A DNA stretch of 64,000 nucleotides, from positions 153,664 through 217,663 of the forward strand of contig DBDJ01000068.1 in the NCBI GenBank assembly GCA_002293525.1, in the 5' to 3' direction. Position 1 is the first letter of the stretch. Each line of letters starts with the position of its first letter. Source of the stretch: Lachnospiraceae bacterium UBA935 (lineage in GTDB: Bacteria > Bacillota > Clostridia > Lachnospirales > Lachnospiraceae). The translations under genes were made by a program, and so were the position numbers. Positions 25,448-35,500 of this stretch are shown here, piece after piece. Below the pieces are notes generated by a model. It was not told where the DNA came from. It ran no database searches and was given only the letters and a program-made list of their open reading frames with translations.

Positions 25448-26086
25448 ATGGAATTAAGAATTGAAAGAGACAGTGATGTTGATAATTGGAAAGAGGTCAT
25501 TCTGATTTACAATGCGGCTTTGAAACAGATTTATATGAAATTAGAAATTTTAAATGATGAATTTCAGCATGTACACCGATATAACCCTATCGAACATATT
25601 AAATCAAGAATCAAAACTTCCGAAAGCATTGTCAAGAAACTGAAACGAAACGGATATGAGTCTACGATTAAGAATATGGTACAGCACGTAAATGATATTG
25701 CCGGAATCAGGGTGATATGCTCTTTTACCTCGGATATTTACCAGATTGCGGAGATGATTAGCCATCAGACCGATATCAGGGTTCTGGGGGTAAAGGATTA
25801 TATCGTGCAGCCTAAGGAGAGCGGTTATAAAAGCTACCATATGCTGGTTTCCGTGCCGGTATATCTATCAGACCGTATCGTAGATACTAAAGTAGAGATT
25901 CAGATCCGGACGGTAGCCATGGACTTCTGGGCAAGCCTGGAACATAAGATCCACTATAAATTCGAAGGCAATGCGCCAGCGCACTTTCAAGAAGAACTTG
26001 CCGAATGTGCGAAGATGGTTTCTGAACTCGACAGTAAAATGCTGTCGCTTAATAATGAAATCCTCAAAATTGAAAACGGCGAATGA
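25448..26086 (+). CDS. Small alarmone synthetase ((p)ppGpp synthetase, RelA/SpoT domain)
   Basis: A 212-residue protein with only the RelA/SpoT synthetase domain and flanking helices, like Bacillus YjbM/YwaC. Such enzymes transfer pyrophosphate from ATP to GDP/GTP. Visible motifs: HIKSRIKTSESIVKKLKR (G-loop-side basic region), HVNDIAGIRVICSF with the catalytic Asp, ESGYKSYHMLV for guanine binding, and VEIQIRTVAMDFWASLEHK with the metal-binding Glu. The frame opens at ATG 25439, but ATG 25448 has AGGATGG 5 bp before it. It is followed by a short tandem repeat and a hairpin. Confidence 0.92.
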   Translation: MELRIERDSDVDNWKEVILIYNAALKQIYMKLEILNDEFQHVHRYNPIEHIKSRIKTSESIVKKLKRNGYESTIKNMVQHVNDIAGIRVICSFTSDIYQIAEMISHQTDIRVLGVKDYIVQPKESGYKSYHMLVSVPVYLSDRIVDTKVEIQIRTVAMDFWASLEHKIHYKFEGNAPAHFQEELAECAKMVSELDSKMLSLNNEILKIENGE

Positions 26087-26112
26087 TTATATTCACTGAT
26101 ACAAATTCCCCT

Positions 26113-26139
26113 AAAACAGAATTCTCCAAAACAGAATTC
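26113..26139 (+). repeat. 15-bp tandem unit after the alarmone synthetase gene
   Basis: AAAACAGAATTC occurs at 26113 and 26128 (15-bp period), with degenerate partial copies on both sides. Confidence 0.75.
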
Positions 26140-26155
26140 CCCCAAAATGAGGAGT

Positions 26156-26181
26156 GCCTCGATGTATTGCTACATCGAGGC
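26156..26181 (+). terminator. Hairpin downstream of the alarmone synthetase gene
   Basis: An 11-bp perfect stem, GCCTCGATGTA / TACATCGAGGC, with a TTGC loop. There is no T-run after it, so it may be a terminator or only a structured 3' end. Confidence 0.6.
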
Positions 26182-26549
26182 CATTATGAAAAAAATATTA
26201 TGTGTAATAATATCGCGTACCGTAGTTCAGAAGATGCTTTAAGTATAACAACGGATTATGTATAAAATATGAACGTCATGTAAAAATATATTTAATATTC
26301 ATAAGACAAAATATTAAAAGATTCCTTGCTAATGAGAAGTGACGTGCATTCTAACTTGCATAATTGTGACATACTATATTTATTAGGAGCTACCGGAACA
26401 TCCCATCCCAGGATATCTTTTTAACCCCTTGCGATATTTGTGCAATATCGTAAAGAAACGTTGAATAATAGGGAAAAAGATGATATTATAAGTATTATTC
26501 ACAGTGATTGGTATGTTAGGAGCGGCTAAAAATGGTTGGAGGAAAGTTA

Positions 26550-27374
26550 ATGGACAGTTTTGTTGATAAGATTGCACAGAAGATTAATGGCCAGGATGGG
26601 ATACGAGCGAATTCTGAGGCCGAGGCAGCAGAGATGAAGCGGATCAAGATTCAGGCGGAGCGCATGCAGAAGCAGATGGAGCAATATGAACTTTGCATGC
26701 AGGAAATGCGTAACCTTAACGTAAAAAATGAAGAAAGTGCGCAGTTGGTACAGGAACTGTCCAAAGACGCCCGTACAGTTCAGGAAATGATTCAAAATGA
26801 CTTAACAGAAACAGCAGACCGGATCGACCGCTTAATAGGCGAATGCATTGCCCGAATCAGCGGAATACAGGCATCATCCGGCGGCAATGACGAGATGTTC
26901 ATCAAGCTGGCGGAGCTTCAGGAGCGGCTCGCTGATTATCAAAGAGAGCAGCAGCAGCTGCAGGGAGCGCTTTTTGATCAGAAGTTTATTATAGAAGAAA
27001 CGCAGAAAGCGGTAACAGGCAATAAGGATATCATCGAGGAAATCCAGAGAACGGTTACCGGCAGCAGCCAGGCTGTGGAGGAGATCCAGAAGACGTTCAC
27101 CGAAAGCAGTCAGGCAATGGCAGATATCCAGAAATCTTTTACGGATAACAACGGATCGGTGGAAGAAATCGTCCATAAGGAGAATATAAAGGTTTACCGC
27201 AATGTTCAGGCGGCAGTAACAGAGGAACTGGGCAAGCAGACCAAAGAGCTGCTGGCAGAACAAAGTAAATCTTCCAGCATGAACAAATTGTTTTTAGCAC
27301 TTATTATTGTTTCTCTGGTTGCCGGTATCGGTAATCTGGGATTGACGATCTTACAGGTTGTCGGAGTTCTGTAG
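26550..27374 (+). CDS. Tail-anchored coiled-coil protein
   Basis: A 274-residue protein without a known enzymatic domain. Residues about 10-240 are almost all charged coiled coil, with an internal repeat of about 16 residues (IIEEIQRTVTGSSQ, VEEIQKTFTESSQ, MADIQKSFTDNNG). The last 25 residues (LFLALIIVSLVAGIGNLGLTIL) form a single TM segment, so the coil should face the cytoplasm. Two starts are possible: ATG 26532 behind AGGAG, and ATG 26550, 7 bp after GGAGG, which is chosen. It is isolated and of unknown function; a scaffold or membrane-organising role is possible. Confidence 0.82.
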   Translation: MDSFVDKIAQKINGQDGIRANSEAEAAEMKRIKIQAERMQKQMEQYELCMQEMRNLNVKNEESAQLVQELSKDARTVQEMIQNDLTETADRIDRLIGECIARISGIQASSGGNDEMFIKLAELQERLADYQREQQQLQGALFDQKFIIEETQKAVTGNKDIIEEIQRTVTGSSQAVEEIQKTFTESSQAMADIQKSFTDNNGSVEEIVHKENIKVYRNVQAAVTEELGKQTKELLAEQSKSSSMNKLFLALIIVSLVAGIGNLGLTILQVVGVL

Positions 27375-27404
27375 GTTTGACTTGCGAAATGCACGGGGTG
27401 TAAG

Positions 27405-27965
27405 ATGACGAAAATAAACTGGAAGCCGGGCAATATGCTTTATCCCTTGCCTGTCGTGCTTATATCGGTCTGTGGTACGGAGGGTCCGCCCAATGTATTT
27501 ACCGTAGCCTGGACCGGAACCATTTGCAGCGATCCGCCCATGGTATCCATTTCGGTGCGGCCGGAGCGGCATTCACACCAGATGCTGGAAGAAACAGGAG
27601 AGTTTGTTATTAATCTGACCACAAAGGAACTGGCCTACGCAACCGATTACTGCGGGGTTCGGAGCGGCAAGAATGAAGATAAGTGGAAAGCCATGAATCT
27701 CACGGCCAGCCCGGCCGATTTCATTAGGCCGCCCTTAATAGCCGAAAGCCCTGTCAACCTCGAATGTGTAGTGAAGTCGGTACACCGTCTGGGAACCCAT
27801 GACATGTATATGGCGGAAATCGTGGCAGTCCATGCCGATGAAGCCTATATGGATGAGAAACACCAATTTCATTTAGAAAAGGCCGATCCCATCGTCTATT
27901 CCCATGGAACCTATTTTTCCTTGGGAGAAGAGATCGGAACTTTCGGATATAGTGTCAAAAAGTGA
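27405..27965 (+). CDS. Flavin reductase-like FMN-binding protein
   Basis: A 186-residue protein of the flavin reductase-like (FMN-binding split-barrel) family. The N-terminus has GNMLYPLPVVLISVCG; TVAWTGTICSDPPMVSISVRP is the FMN-binding core typical of the clostridial type, followed by FVINLTTKELAYATDYCGV. The C-terminal HGTYFSLGEEIGTFGYSVKK is also family-like. Many such proteins shuttle electrons through bound FMN; the partner is unknown. GGGGTG stands 6 bp upstream of the ATG. Confidence 0.92.
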   Translation: MTKINWKPGNMLYPLPVVLISVCGTEGPPNVFTVAWTGTICSDPPMVSISVRPERHSHQMLEETGEFVINLTTKELAYATDYCGVRSGKNEDKWKAMNLTASPADFIRPPLIAESPVNLECVVKSVHRLGTHDMYMAEIVAVHADEAYMDEKHQFHLEKADPIVYSHGTYFSLGEEIGTFGYSVKK

Positions 27966-28010
27966 AATTAAAAACTAGCAAATAAAAACCAGTCATTTAC
28001 GTTAAGAACC

Positions 28011-28050
28011 TAATGACATAACATTGGAGTCTGAACGTCTGAACAGTAAC
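28011..28050 (+). repeat. Dispersed intergenic repeat, long copy
   Basis: TAATGACATAACATTGGAGTCTGAAC followed by a repeated GTCTGAACAGTAAC. An inverted relative lies at 42746-42777 (TAATGACATAACATGGGAGTCTGAAC on its minus strand, given in parts here). It lies between the flavin reductase and the M23 gene. Confidence 0.75.
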
Positions 28051-28169
28051 GGTTTATTTGTACATTTTTATTTTACGGCATTTTTATCTTTACAACCATA
28101 AAAATTGCTGTTAAAATTAGTTTGTTACGAATTTGTTACAAAATCAGGGCGACGGAGTATCAGGCATCT

Positions 28170-29747
28170 ATGAAATATATAACCCAAAGTTATAAACGGC
28201 TAAGAATCAGGGGGATTGAGATTGCCATACTGGCAATTGTCATTCATATTTTCTTTCTGCCGGTCTATACGCCGTTTGAATTGTCGGGCGACAATACCTT
28301 TTCAGTTTTTCTGAACGGAATCCATGTCGGCATGGTAGCAACTCAGGAAGAAGTCGCTGGTATCCTGAAAGAAGCCCGGCGGAAGATTGCTGCGGCCAGC
28401 ACCGAGCTGGTATTTGTGGACAGCGAGATAACGATGGAAGGCAGCGAGGTCTTATGGGGCAAGGTCGATGATCCGGAACTGGTGCTTAACAATATGGTCA
28501 ATGTACTTGACAGTAGCAGACATCAGACCATGCACCGTTCCTATACAGTTAAAATCAATGAATTCATGGTAAACCTCTCCAGCAAAGAAGAGGTTCTTAT
28601 TTTACTCCAAGCCGCTATCAACCAATATGATGATGAGAAAAAATATCATGTTGAGCTTTCCCTGGATGCGGAAAGAGAACTTTCGGTCTTGACTTCCGAA
28701 GTGTTGGCTCAAGAAGAAATCAATGCAACGGAAACAGAAGCCGTCAGTACTTCCGCCGGAATCGATTACGTAGTGGATGAGATTTTTGCCTCCGTTGAAC
28801 CGGCGGTGGAAAAAGATTTTGAAGATTATGACAATGGGTTAATTTCCATTAATTTTGGGGATACTGTTGAAGTAGTGGAAGCTTATTTGTCGAAAGATGA
28901 GCTTACTGATGTGAATCTGGCGATTGCCGAAATTACCAAAGAAGAAGAAAAAAACGAAATTTATGAAGTGATAGAAGGCGATACCCTGTCCGGGATCTCC
29001 CTGAAAACGAATATACCCATGGAAAAAATCATTGAAATGAATGAAACCCTTGAAAATGAAAACTCCATTATCCGCATCGGCGACGGGCTGATCATCACGG
29101 TTCCGGAACCCGAAATTACCATTGAGCGACAGGAAGAGCGGTACATTGAGGAAGACTATGAAGAGGAAGTCATTTATATCGATAATGATGACTGGTATAC
29201 CTACCAGACCGTGACATTGCAGGAACCGTCCGCCGGGCACCGGAAGATCGTGGCGCTTACGTCATACCATAATAATAAGGAAGTAAGCCGGGAAATCATA
29301 AAAGAAGAAATCACGTATGAAGCGGTTCCCAAGATCGTCGAGCGGGGAACAAAAATACCGCCTATTTATCTTAAGCCGCTTATGGGCGGGAGGCTTTCCT
29401 CCGGCTTTGGCAGCAGGAAGGCCCCTACCAGAGGCGCCAGCACCTATCACCGGGGCGTGGACTGGGCGACGCCGGTGGGAACGGCGATAACGGCATCGGC
29501 GGCAGGCACGGTGACCAAGGCCGGCTGGGGAAGCGGCTACGGTTACGTGATTTATGTCAATCATGCCGACGGGCGTCAGACCAGATATGCCCATCTGAGC
29601 AAGCTATTGGTTTCCAACGGACAGACCGTGACGCAAGGACAAAAGATTGCCTTAAGCGGCAATACCGGCATCAGTTCCGGCCCGCACCTGCATTTTGAGA
29701 TACTGATCGGAGGGGGCCAGGTCAACCCCTTGAAATATCTGGACTAA
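28170..29747 (+). CDS. Membrane-anchored G5/LysM/M23 peptidoglycan endopeptidase
   Basis: A 525-residue envelope protein. One TM signal anchor (about 15-35) is followed by an alpha-beta region with SpoIVD/YabE-like features. A LysM domain spans about 265-315 (YEVIEGDTLSGISLKTNIPM), a G5 domain about 330-410, and a C-terminal M23 LytM domain about 420-525. The zinc ligands are present: YHRGVDWATPVG, YAHLSKLL and GPHLHFEIL. LysM and G5 bind peptidoglycan or sugars, so it probably cuts cross-links at the wall. The frame opens at TTG 28122; ATG 28170 better fits the anchor, though its ribosome site is weak. A murA gene follows, with its own promoter. Confidence 0.9.
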   Translation: MKYITQSYKRLRIRGIEIAILAIVIHIFFLPVYTPFELSGDNTFSVFLNGIHVGMVATQEEVAGILKEARRKIAAASTELVFVDSEITMEGSEVLWGKVDDPELVLNNMVNVLDSSRHQTMHRSYTVKINEFMVNLSSKEEVLILLQAAINQYDDEKKYHVELSLDAERELSVLTSEVLAQEEINATETEAVSTSAGIDYVVDEIFASVEPAVEKDFEDYDNGLISINFGDTVEVVEAYLSKDELTDVNLAIAEITKEEEKNEIYEVIEGDTLSGISLKTNIPMEKIIEMNETLENENSIIRIGDGLIITVPEPEITIERQEERYIEEDYEEEVIYIDNDDWYTYQTVTLQEPSAGHRKIVALTSYHNNKEVSREIIKEEITYEAVPKIVERGTKIPPIYLKPLMGGRLSSGFGSRKAPTRGASTYHRGVDWATPVGTAITASAAGTVTKAGWGSGYGYVIYVNHADGRQTRYAHLSKLLVSNGQTVTQGQKIALSGNTGISSGPHLHFEILIGGGQVNPLKYLD

Positions 29748-29790
29748 ACCGGTAATTGAGCGCAAAACACCTCATGATACACTGCGGCGG

Positions 29791-29804
29791 GTCTGAACAG
29801 TAAT
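29791..29804 (+). repeat. Dispersed intergenic motif, one mismatch
   Basis: GTCTGAACAGTAAT, one base from the consensus, between the M23 gene and murA. Confidence 0.6.
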
Positions 29805-29890
29805 GTAATAGTTCATCTGTATATCAGCTCATGGAATAGCTATGGCTGAACTGTTATCAAATCGGCTGATGTTCAGATAGGAAATTGAAG

Positions 29891-29918
29891 TTTACAAAAT
29901 TTAAAAATATGTTATAAT
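29891..29918 (+). promoter_or_regulatory. Sigma-A promoter of murA
   Basis: TTTACA, a 16-bp spacer and a perfect TATAAT, 33 bp before the start codon. Confidence 0.75.
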
Positions 29919-29951
29919 GAATAAATAGTTTAAAACTGTTAGAGGTACACC

Positions 29952-31244
29952 ATGGAACAATATGCAATTCGAGGTGGCAATCCTTTAGTAGGCGAGGTAG
30001 AGATCGGCGGAGCCAAGAACGCGGCACTGGCAATCCTTGCGGCGGCTATTATGACGGATGAGACCGTACTAGTTGAAAATGTACCGGATGTGCGTGATAC
30101 CAATGTGCTCATGCAGGCGATGGAAAGCATCGGTGTCGTTATTGACCGCATTGACAGACATACGGTAAGAATAAATCCCAAAGGAATCCACGATGTTGTA
30201 ATAGAAGAGGATTATATCAAGAAAATAAGGGCTTCCTACTATTTGCTGGGAGCACTGACGGGTAAATACAAGAAAGCGGTGGTTGCCCTGCCGGGTGGCT
30301 GCAACATCGGGCTGCGCCCCATCGACCAGCATATCAAGGGGTTTCGTGCTTTAGGCGTAAACGTAAAGATTGAACACGCCTTGATCGTGACCGAAGCCGA
30401 ACAGATCAGAGGGAACCATATTTACATGGACGTGGTTTCCGTCGGAGCCACCATCAACATCATGCTGGCGGCTGTCATGGCGGAAGGGCAGACAACGATA
30501 GAAAACGCGGCCAAAGAACCGCATGTGGTCGATCTCGCCAGTTTCTTAAACAGCTGCGGGGCCAATATCAAGGGTGCCGGTACCGATGTCATCAAGATCA
30601 AAGGCGTTCCCCGGCTGCACGGAACGGAATATGCCATTATCCCGGATCAGATTGAAGCCGGAACCTTTATGTTTGCGGGTGCCGTGACCAAAGGAGATGT
30701 CACCGTAAAGAACGTGATTCCCAAGCATCTGGAATCAATCAGCGCCAAGCTCATGGAGATCGGCTGCGAAGTGGAGGAATCCGACGATGCGGTGCGGGTA
30801 GTTTCCTCCAAGCCCCTGCATCATACCCATGTCAAGACTTTGCCCTATCCGGGTTTTCCAACAGATATGCAGCCCCAGATATCCGTAGCCTTGGCTCTGT
30901 CCCAGGGAACCAGTATCGTGACGGAAAGCATCTTTGAAAACCGGTTTAAGTACGTGGACGAGTTGATACGGATGGGTGCAAACATCAAAGTAGAAGGAAA
31001 CACAGCCATTATCGACGGCGTGTCCAAATATACCGGGGCCAGCATCACCGTCCCTGACCTCCGTGCCGGAGCGGCACTGGTGATTGCCGGCCTGGCTGCG
31101 GAAGGGACCACTACGGTAGACGACATCAAGTATATCGAGCGGGGATATGAAGATTTTCACCTGAAGCTCCAGCTGCTGGGTGCCCAGATAGAAAAAGTGA
31201 ATACCGAAAGAGACTTACAGAAATTCAAGTTAAAAACGGGCTGA
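29952..31244 (+). CDS. murA: UDP-N-acetylglucosamine 1-carboxyvinyltransferase
   Basis: MurA transfers enolpyruvate from PEP to UDP-GlcNAc, the first committed step of peptidoglycan synthesis, just before the MurB step encoded at the left edge. The 430 residues contain the N-terminal GGAKNAALAILAAAIM and the catalytic-loop Cys in PGGCNIGLRPID, so fosfomycin sensitivity is expected. PGFPTDMQPQ, AALVIAGLAAEG and the C-terminal YIERGYEDF complete the family set. AGAGGT lies 6 bp before the ATG. The final codons AAA ACG GGC TGA are repeated twice more downstream, the last copy forming a terminator arm. Confidence 0.97.
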   Translation: MEQYAIRGGNPLVGEVEIGGAKNAALAILAAAIMTDETVLVENVPDVRDTNVLMQAMESIGVVIDRIDRHTVRINPKGIHDVVIEEDYIKKIRASYYLLGALTGKYKKAVVALPGGCNIGLRPIDQHIKGFRALGVNVKIEHALIVTEAEQIRGNHIYMDVVSVGATINIMLAAVMAEGQTTIENAAKEPHVVDLASFLNSCGANIKGAGTDVIKIKGVPRLHGTEYAIIPDQIEAGTFMFAGAVTKGDVTVKNVIPKHLESISAKLMEIGCEVEESDDAVRVVSSKPLHHTHVKTLPYPGFPTDMQPQISVALALSQGTSIVTESIFENRFKYVDELIRMGANIKVEGNTAIIDGVSKYTGASITVPDLRAGAALVIAGLAAEGTTTVDDIKYIERGYEDFHLKLQLLGAQIEKVNTERDLQKFKLKTG

Positions 31245-31276
31245 TAGACCAAAACGGGCGAGAGACCAAAACGGGC
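31233..31276 (+). repeat. Tandem copies of the murA 3' end
   Basis: AAAACGGGC occurs at 31233, 31251 and 31268 in an imperfect 17-18 bp unit (AAAACGGGCGAGAGACC type). The first copy is the last codons of murA. Confidence 0.9.
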
Positions 31277-31296
31277 GACAGCCCGTTTTTCTTTTT
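31268..31296 (+). terminator. Terminator of murA
   Basis: A 9-bp stem, AAAACGGGC / GCCCGTTTT, with a 4-nt loop and a T-rich tail (TCTTTTT). The left arm is the third copy of the tandem unit. Confidence 0.9.
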
Positions 31297-31437
31297 AGTT
31301 TGAAAGCTCCTTGCAAATTTTGGATTTAAAATGTCTATTTTTGGATAGTTAAAGATTTTTTTGCTTAGATTTGTTATGATATATCACACCAGCGTTTTTC
31401 GGGTACTAATGAAAACAACAGCAAAAGGAGGGGATAT

Positions 31438-31836
31438 ATGAATATAATATCAATGCACTTGATTGAGGGGATAAATAAGAGGATTCAGGAAATTGACAAA
31501 TTAAAAAGAAAAGCAGAACTTCAGATCTTGTCATTAAATGTGTCAAGAGACAGTCTGAGAGCTGAAAGGGATACATGGCACAATACCTTTATATCCTGTA
31601 TGGCCAGCGACATCACATCAGACATCGTTGTTCAGGGGATGTTCCGCGGCAATATTGCGGAGACCCTGCAAGTCGATTTTAAGGAAGAGACCAATCAGAT
31701 GACCATAATCGGCGGCGGCGCGGCAACTGCCGCTCATGCTGTGAACGGACAGATAAGCAAACTAAATAACTATATAGACAAACTTGAAGAAGACAAATCC
31801 AAGCTTCTTGCAACTCTGAGCAGTATGCAACCATAA
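31438..31836 (+). CDS. Small helical protein, YwqH/DUF5082-like putative type VII secretion partner
   Basis: A 132-residue, mostly helical protein: a coiled coil (about 5-50, IQEIDKLKRKAELQIL), a central DIVVQGMFRGNIAETLQ, a short GGGAATAAHAV turn and a C-terminal coil (ISKLNNYIDKLEEDKSKLL). Its size and position, first of three small helical genes before a large toxin, resemble the YwqH-like (DUF5082) members of Bacillus LXG toxin operons, which act as targeting or chaperone partners. Sequence identity to that family could not be tested. AAAAGGAGGG stands 8 bp before the ATG. It probably starts the toxin operon. Confidence 0.65.
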   Translation: MNIISMHLIEGINKRIQEIDKLKRKAELQILSLNVSRDSLRAERDTWHNTFISCMASDITSDIVVQGMFRGNIAETLQVDFKEETNQMTIIGGGAATAAHAVNGQISKLNNYIDKLEEDKSKLLATLSSMQP

Positions 31837-31845
31837 GGAGGATAT

Positions 31846-32130
31846 ATGGCAGACTATATTAATTTAGAAGATAGTGAAATCAATTCGGTATTGGAAAAAC
31901 TCATCGCAACGCATCAGCTGGAAGTAGAGACCATTGATGATATGTATTATCAGTTTAATGATCTAATGGCTGAAGGTAATTTTTATGCCGAACAAACCTG
32001 CGGTTATATATACGAGGTGCTGGATGAATTAGAAATGTATATTATGCCCTGCGTGGAAACACAGTTTGCCCTGATTGAGCAAGAGATTCAGAGCTTTGTC
32101 GCAACGGTGAATAATCTGGATACCATATGA
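31846..32130 (+). CDS. Small helical protein, YwqI/DUF5344-like putative type VII secretion partner
   Basis: A 94-residue acidic, all-helical protein. Its central segment has aromatic residues (DDMYYQFNDLMAEGNFYAEQ), and the C-terminal helix is VETQFALIEQEIQSFVATV. There is no WxG motif, but length and position fit the WXG100-like/YwqI (DUF5344) proteins that accompany LXG toxins. AAGGAGG lies 7 bp before the ATG, 9 bp after the previous stop. Function is inferred from context. Confidence 0.6.
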   Translation: MADYINLEDSEINSVLEKLIATHQLEVETIDDMYYQFNDLMAEGNFYAEQTCGYIYEVLDELEMYIMPCVETQFALIEQEIQSFVATVNNLDTI

Positions 32131-32133
32131 ATG

Positions 32134-32152
32134 TCCATGCCGTAAAACGGCA
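32134..32152 (+). other. Small intercistronic hairpin
   Basis: ATGCCGT / ACGGCAT around an AAA(A)-rich loop, just after the stop of the 94-residue gene. An ATG at 32127 lies just before it but has no ribosome site, so the hairpin probably marks the true gap between genes and may set their relative expression. Confidence 0.5.
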
Positions 32153-32195
32153 TGGTGGAATACGAAAGAAAACAGCAGAGGAGCACGAGAAAAGA

Positions 32196-32531
32196 ATGGG
32201 AAATGCAAACTTAGGAATAAATTATACCGCCACACAAAATGCGACCGATCAGATTAGTCAGGTTGCGGAAGTGAGTTTGAAGGATACCGTTGATGCCGCC
32301 TATCTGGAGATGCATGCCCTGTTGGCCCTGTCCGCCGGCGATGCCGTCGATAAGCTCAAAGAGCATCTGCTTAAAGATCAGGAACTTGCCACCAAGGTTG
32401 CCGATGTCTATCAGCAGCTCGCAGCCTTGGTTCAAAAGGCTACAGATGAATTTGAGAAACTGGATAATAAAAAGTCTACGTCTCAGGTAAGCATCAATAG
32501 CCACCACCAAGTAAAGGGAGGATTGAAATGA
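32196..32531 (+). CDS. Third small helical protein of the toxin operon
   Basis: A 111-residue helical protein, MGNANLGINYTATQNATDQI at the start, followed by a hydrophobic helix (DTVDAAYLEMHALLALSAGDAVDKL) and another helix (TKVADVYQQLAALVQKATDEFEKL). It fits the size of WXG100-like type VII substrates or partners, without a clear WxG. The frame is open to ATG 32127, but ATG 32196 follows GAGGAGC and the upstream hairpin. The stop overlaps the toxin start by 4 bp (ATGA), so translation is probably coupled. Confidence 0.6.
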   Translation: MGNANLGINYTATQNATDQISQVAEVSLKDTVDAAYLEMHALLALSAGDAVDKLKEHLLKDQELATKVADVYQQLAALVQKATDEFEKLDNKKSTSQVSINSHHQVKGGLK

Positions 32532-35500
32532 GTACATTGGATAAAACCCGGGAATTTGAAAAGAATGCCGTCGAAGAGCTGCTGAGAAACGGTATCAAGC
32601 TGATGGACACGGCAGTCACGGTTCATGAAAACATACAGGAAGATTTGGATAACCTTAAGTCTACTTACAATGAAATCGCTTCGGAAGCAAGAGATGCGGA
32701 TTTGCTTGCTGACATCGACGCACTTCAGGCATTGCTCAACGGGCATGGGACAGAGGAATTTGAGGCCATGAAAACAAAACTCAGCCTGGGTCTTAATAAA
32801 TTTCTTGTTGATCTTCCCTATTACGACACCCAGATGTCCGAAAAGATACAGGAATCTATTGACATCACTCAGACCTGCATCGGGTTGGTCGATGAAATTG
32901 CCGGCCTGATCCCGTATGGCTTGAACGGTGATTATGAAGTCATGTCTGCAGAGCTGGAGAAATGCCGGGTCGATATTGAAGCCACCACCTTGGAAACCTA
33001 TGAGGCCATGGAGAATCTTAAGAACGCCGTGATAGGAATCGAAAGTTTCAGTGCCGCTTTCAGCAAAGACCCGGTAAACCTGACGACCGGCAATTTTATC
33101 TACCGAAAAGAGGATATCTGCTTATCAGGCCGCTATCCGCTCTCCTTCCGGCGCTTTTATAATTCGATCGGCAAACGGAAGGGCAGCCTCGGTTCCGGCT
33201 GGAACCATAACTATGAGATTTATGTGGAAGAAAACCAGGAACGCGGCCAGGTCCGGGTCATATTGGAGGACGGCCGGGAAGATATTTTTCGGCTCTCCGA
33301 AAGCGGTGATTTCATCCCGTTCCGGTTCTGCGGCAGCAAGCTGGAAAAAACTGCCGAGGGGTTCCGCTACATGGCTTATGACCGTTCCGTCTGCCTGTTT
33401 GACGGTGCAGGAACTCTGATTCGGCAGGAGAATCAATATGGCAGCGGCCTTACCTTTTATTATGAGAGCCTTGCTCCTCTTTCTTTGACCGAAGACGGTC
33501 AAGAACAGCCAGCCGATTCCCGGCGAATTAACCGGATCCTGGAAGACAGCGGCAGCTCTCTGTTTTTTACCTACGACGGCCAAGGCTATCTGGAAACAAT
33601 AGCCGACCAGACCGGCAGGACTGTCCGTTATGCTTGTAAAGAAGGATTTCTCGGCACCGTCACTTCCTTGTCCGGCGGCGTTACTTCCTATACATACGAC
33701 CGGCAGGGCAAGCTGGAGCAAGTCACTGACGCGGAAGGCAACGCCGCCGTCATCAACCGCTATGACCGCCGGGGGCGAACTCTCTGCCAGACCTTCCCCG
33801 ACCAGGGCCGGATGACTTTCCAATACCAGGACCGGGAACAGTCCGTCCTGCTCACCGAGCAGAATGGCAATCAGATCCGCTATCTTCATGACGAACAGAA
33901 ACGCCTGGTTAAAACCATATATACCAGTCAGGACGGCAGACCCTTATGGGAAGAAGCCGTGTCCTACAATAGCAAGAATCGAAAAACCTTATATACCGAC
34001 CGCAATGGCAACCGCACTAGCTGCCGCTATGACAGAAGCGGCAATCTTACCGAGCTTTGCGATTCCCTGAACCAGAAAACCCGCTTCACCTATGACAGCC
34101 AGGGACATATCATCTCCCGCAGCCAGGCGGACGGAGGCTTGCACCGCTATGAATATGACACAGCCGGGAATCTCATCGGGATATGCGACCCTATGGAACG
34201 GCAGCGGAAAATAAGCTATGAGCAGGGGCGACCTTCGGTTCTGTATGATCCGGACGGCCATACCGTTGCCCTGTCTTACGATGAAAAAGGCAACGTCCTT
34301 GCCGTTACCGGACCGAGCGGCAGCACTACCTGTTACGAATATGATAGCCTGAACCGTGTGATCCGGACCGTCGATCCGTGCGGGCGCCGGACGCTGTTTG
34401 AATACAATAAAAAGGGAGACATCACCCGGACGGTCAATGCCGAAGGAAACAGCCGGGTTTATGAATATGACCTTATGGGCCGTCTGATTCAAGTGAGCGA
34501 CTATAACGGCGGGGTAACCTTCTACCAATACAATGCTCTGGGAAAACCGGCGGAAATCACGGCTCCCGGGGGCGGAGTTACCCGTCTTGCCTACGACTGC
34601 ATGTGGAACCTCGCTACCGTCACCGATGCTATGGGGCACAGTCTCCAGTACGGATATGACCGGCATAACCGCCTGAACTCGATTACGGATCAGGAAGGAC
34701 AGGTTACCCGCTTTGAACATGACCCCAACGGCAATGTCACCGCCATCATCGCCCCGCTCGGGGGCAGGACGGAGATCCGGTACGACAGCCTGAACCGCCG
34801 TCAGGAGGTCCATGAGGCTGATGGAGCCGTAACTTACTTTTTCTATGATGCTGTTTCCAATCTGATCAAAGTCATTGACCCTCAGGGCGGCACGACCCAT
34901 ATGACCTACAATCTGTCACGGCAGATGGAGACCTATACCGACCCTATGGGCAATAAAACCGCCTACGATTATGATGCCTGCGGCCGCCTGTCGGCTGTCA
35001 CGGATCCGGCCGGGCGGAAGCGGACTTACCGCTACCGCCCTGACGGGCAGCTGGACGCGGTCAGCCGGCCTGACGCCGGAACAGAATCTTATCGTTATGA
35101 CAGCTGCGGCAACCTTACCCATGTCACTGACAGCCAAGGAAATACCACAGAATATACCTATGACGTCATGGACCGGGTCACCGCTGTCACCAACCCGCTG
35201 GGTGATATCCGCCGGTTTACTTATGACCCTCTTGGAAATATCCTTTCCGTTACTGATGAAAATGAAGCGGTTACTTCCTATGACTATTCTTCCGCCGGCC
35301 ATCTGCTTGGGATTACCGACCCGTTGGGCCATTCTGTCCGGTATTCTTATGATCTTGTCGGCCGTCTGACCGGCATGGATCAAGACGGACAGGTCACCAC
35401 ATGGGAACATAACCGCTGCGGCCAGGTGACAAGATACATCCGTCCTACCGGCGAAATTACTTATTTTAAGTATGACGGGGAAGGGAACTGCCGCTCCCGG

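Larger units (their letters stand above)
26087..26549. other. Intergenic region with repeat, hairpins and no clear gene
   Basis: 463 bp. It starts with about two and a half 15-bp units around AAAACAGAATTC (26105-26145), then an 11-bp hairpin (26156-26181). A small inverted repeat CGATATT / AATATCG lies at 26432-26450. A 60-codon frame at 26083 has low-complexity content made of the repeats and is not called. Confidence 0.6.

Noticed and set aside
26083..26265. 60-codon frame after the alarmone synthetase gene
   Set aside because: Its first half is made of the 15-bp tandem repeat and it spans the hairpin at 26156-26181. It has no ribosome site.
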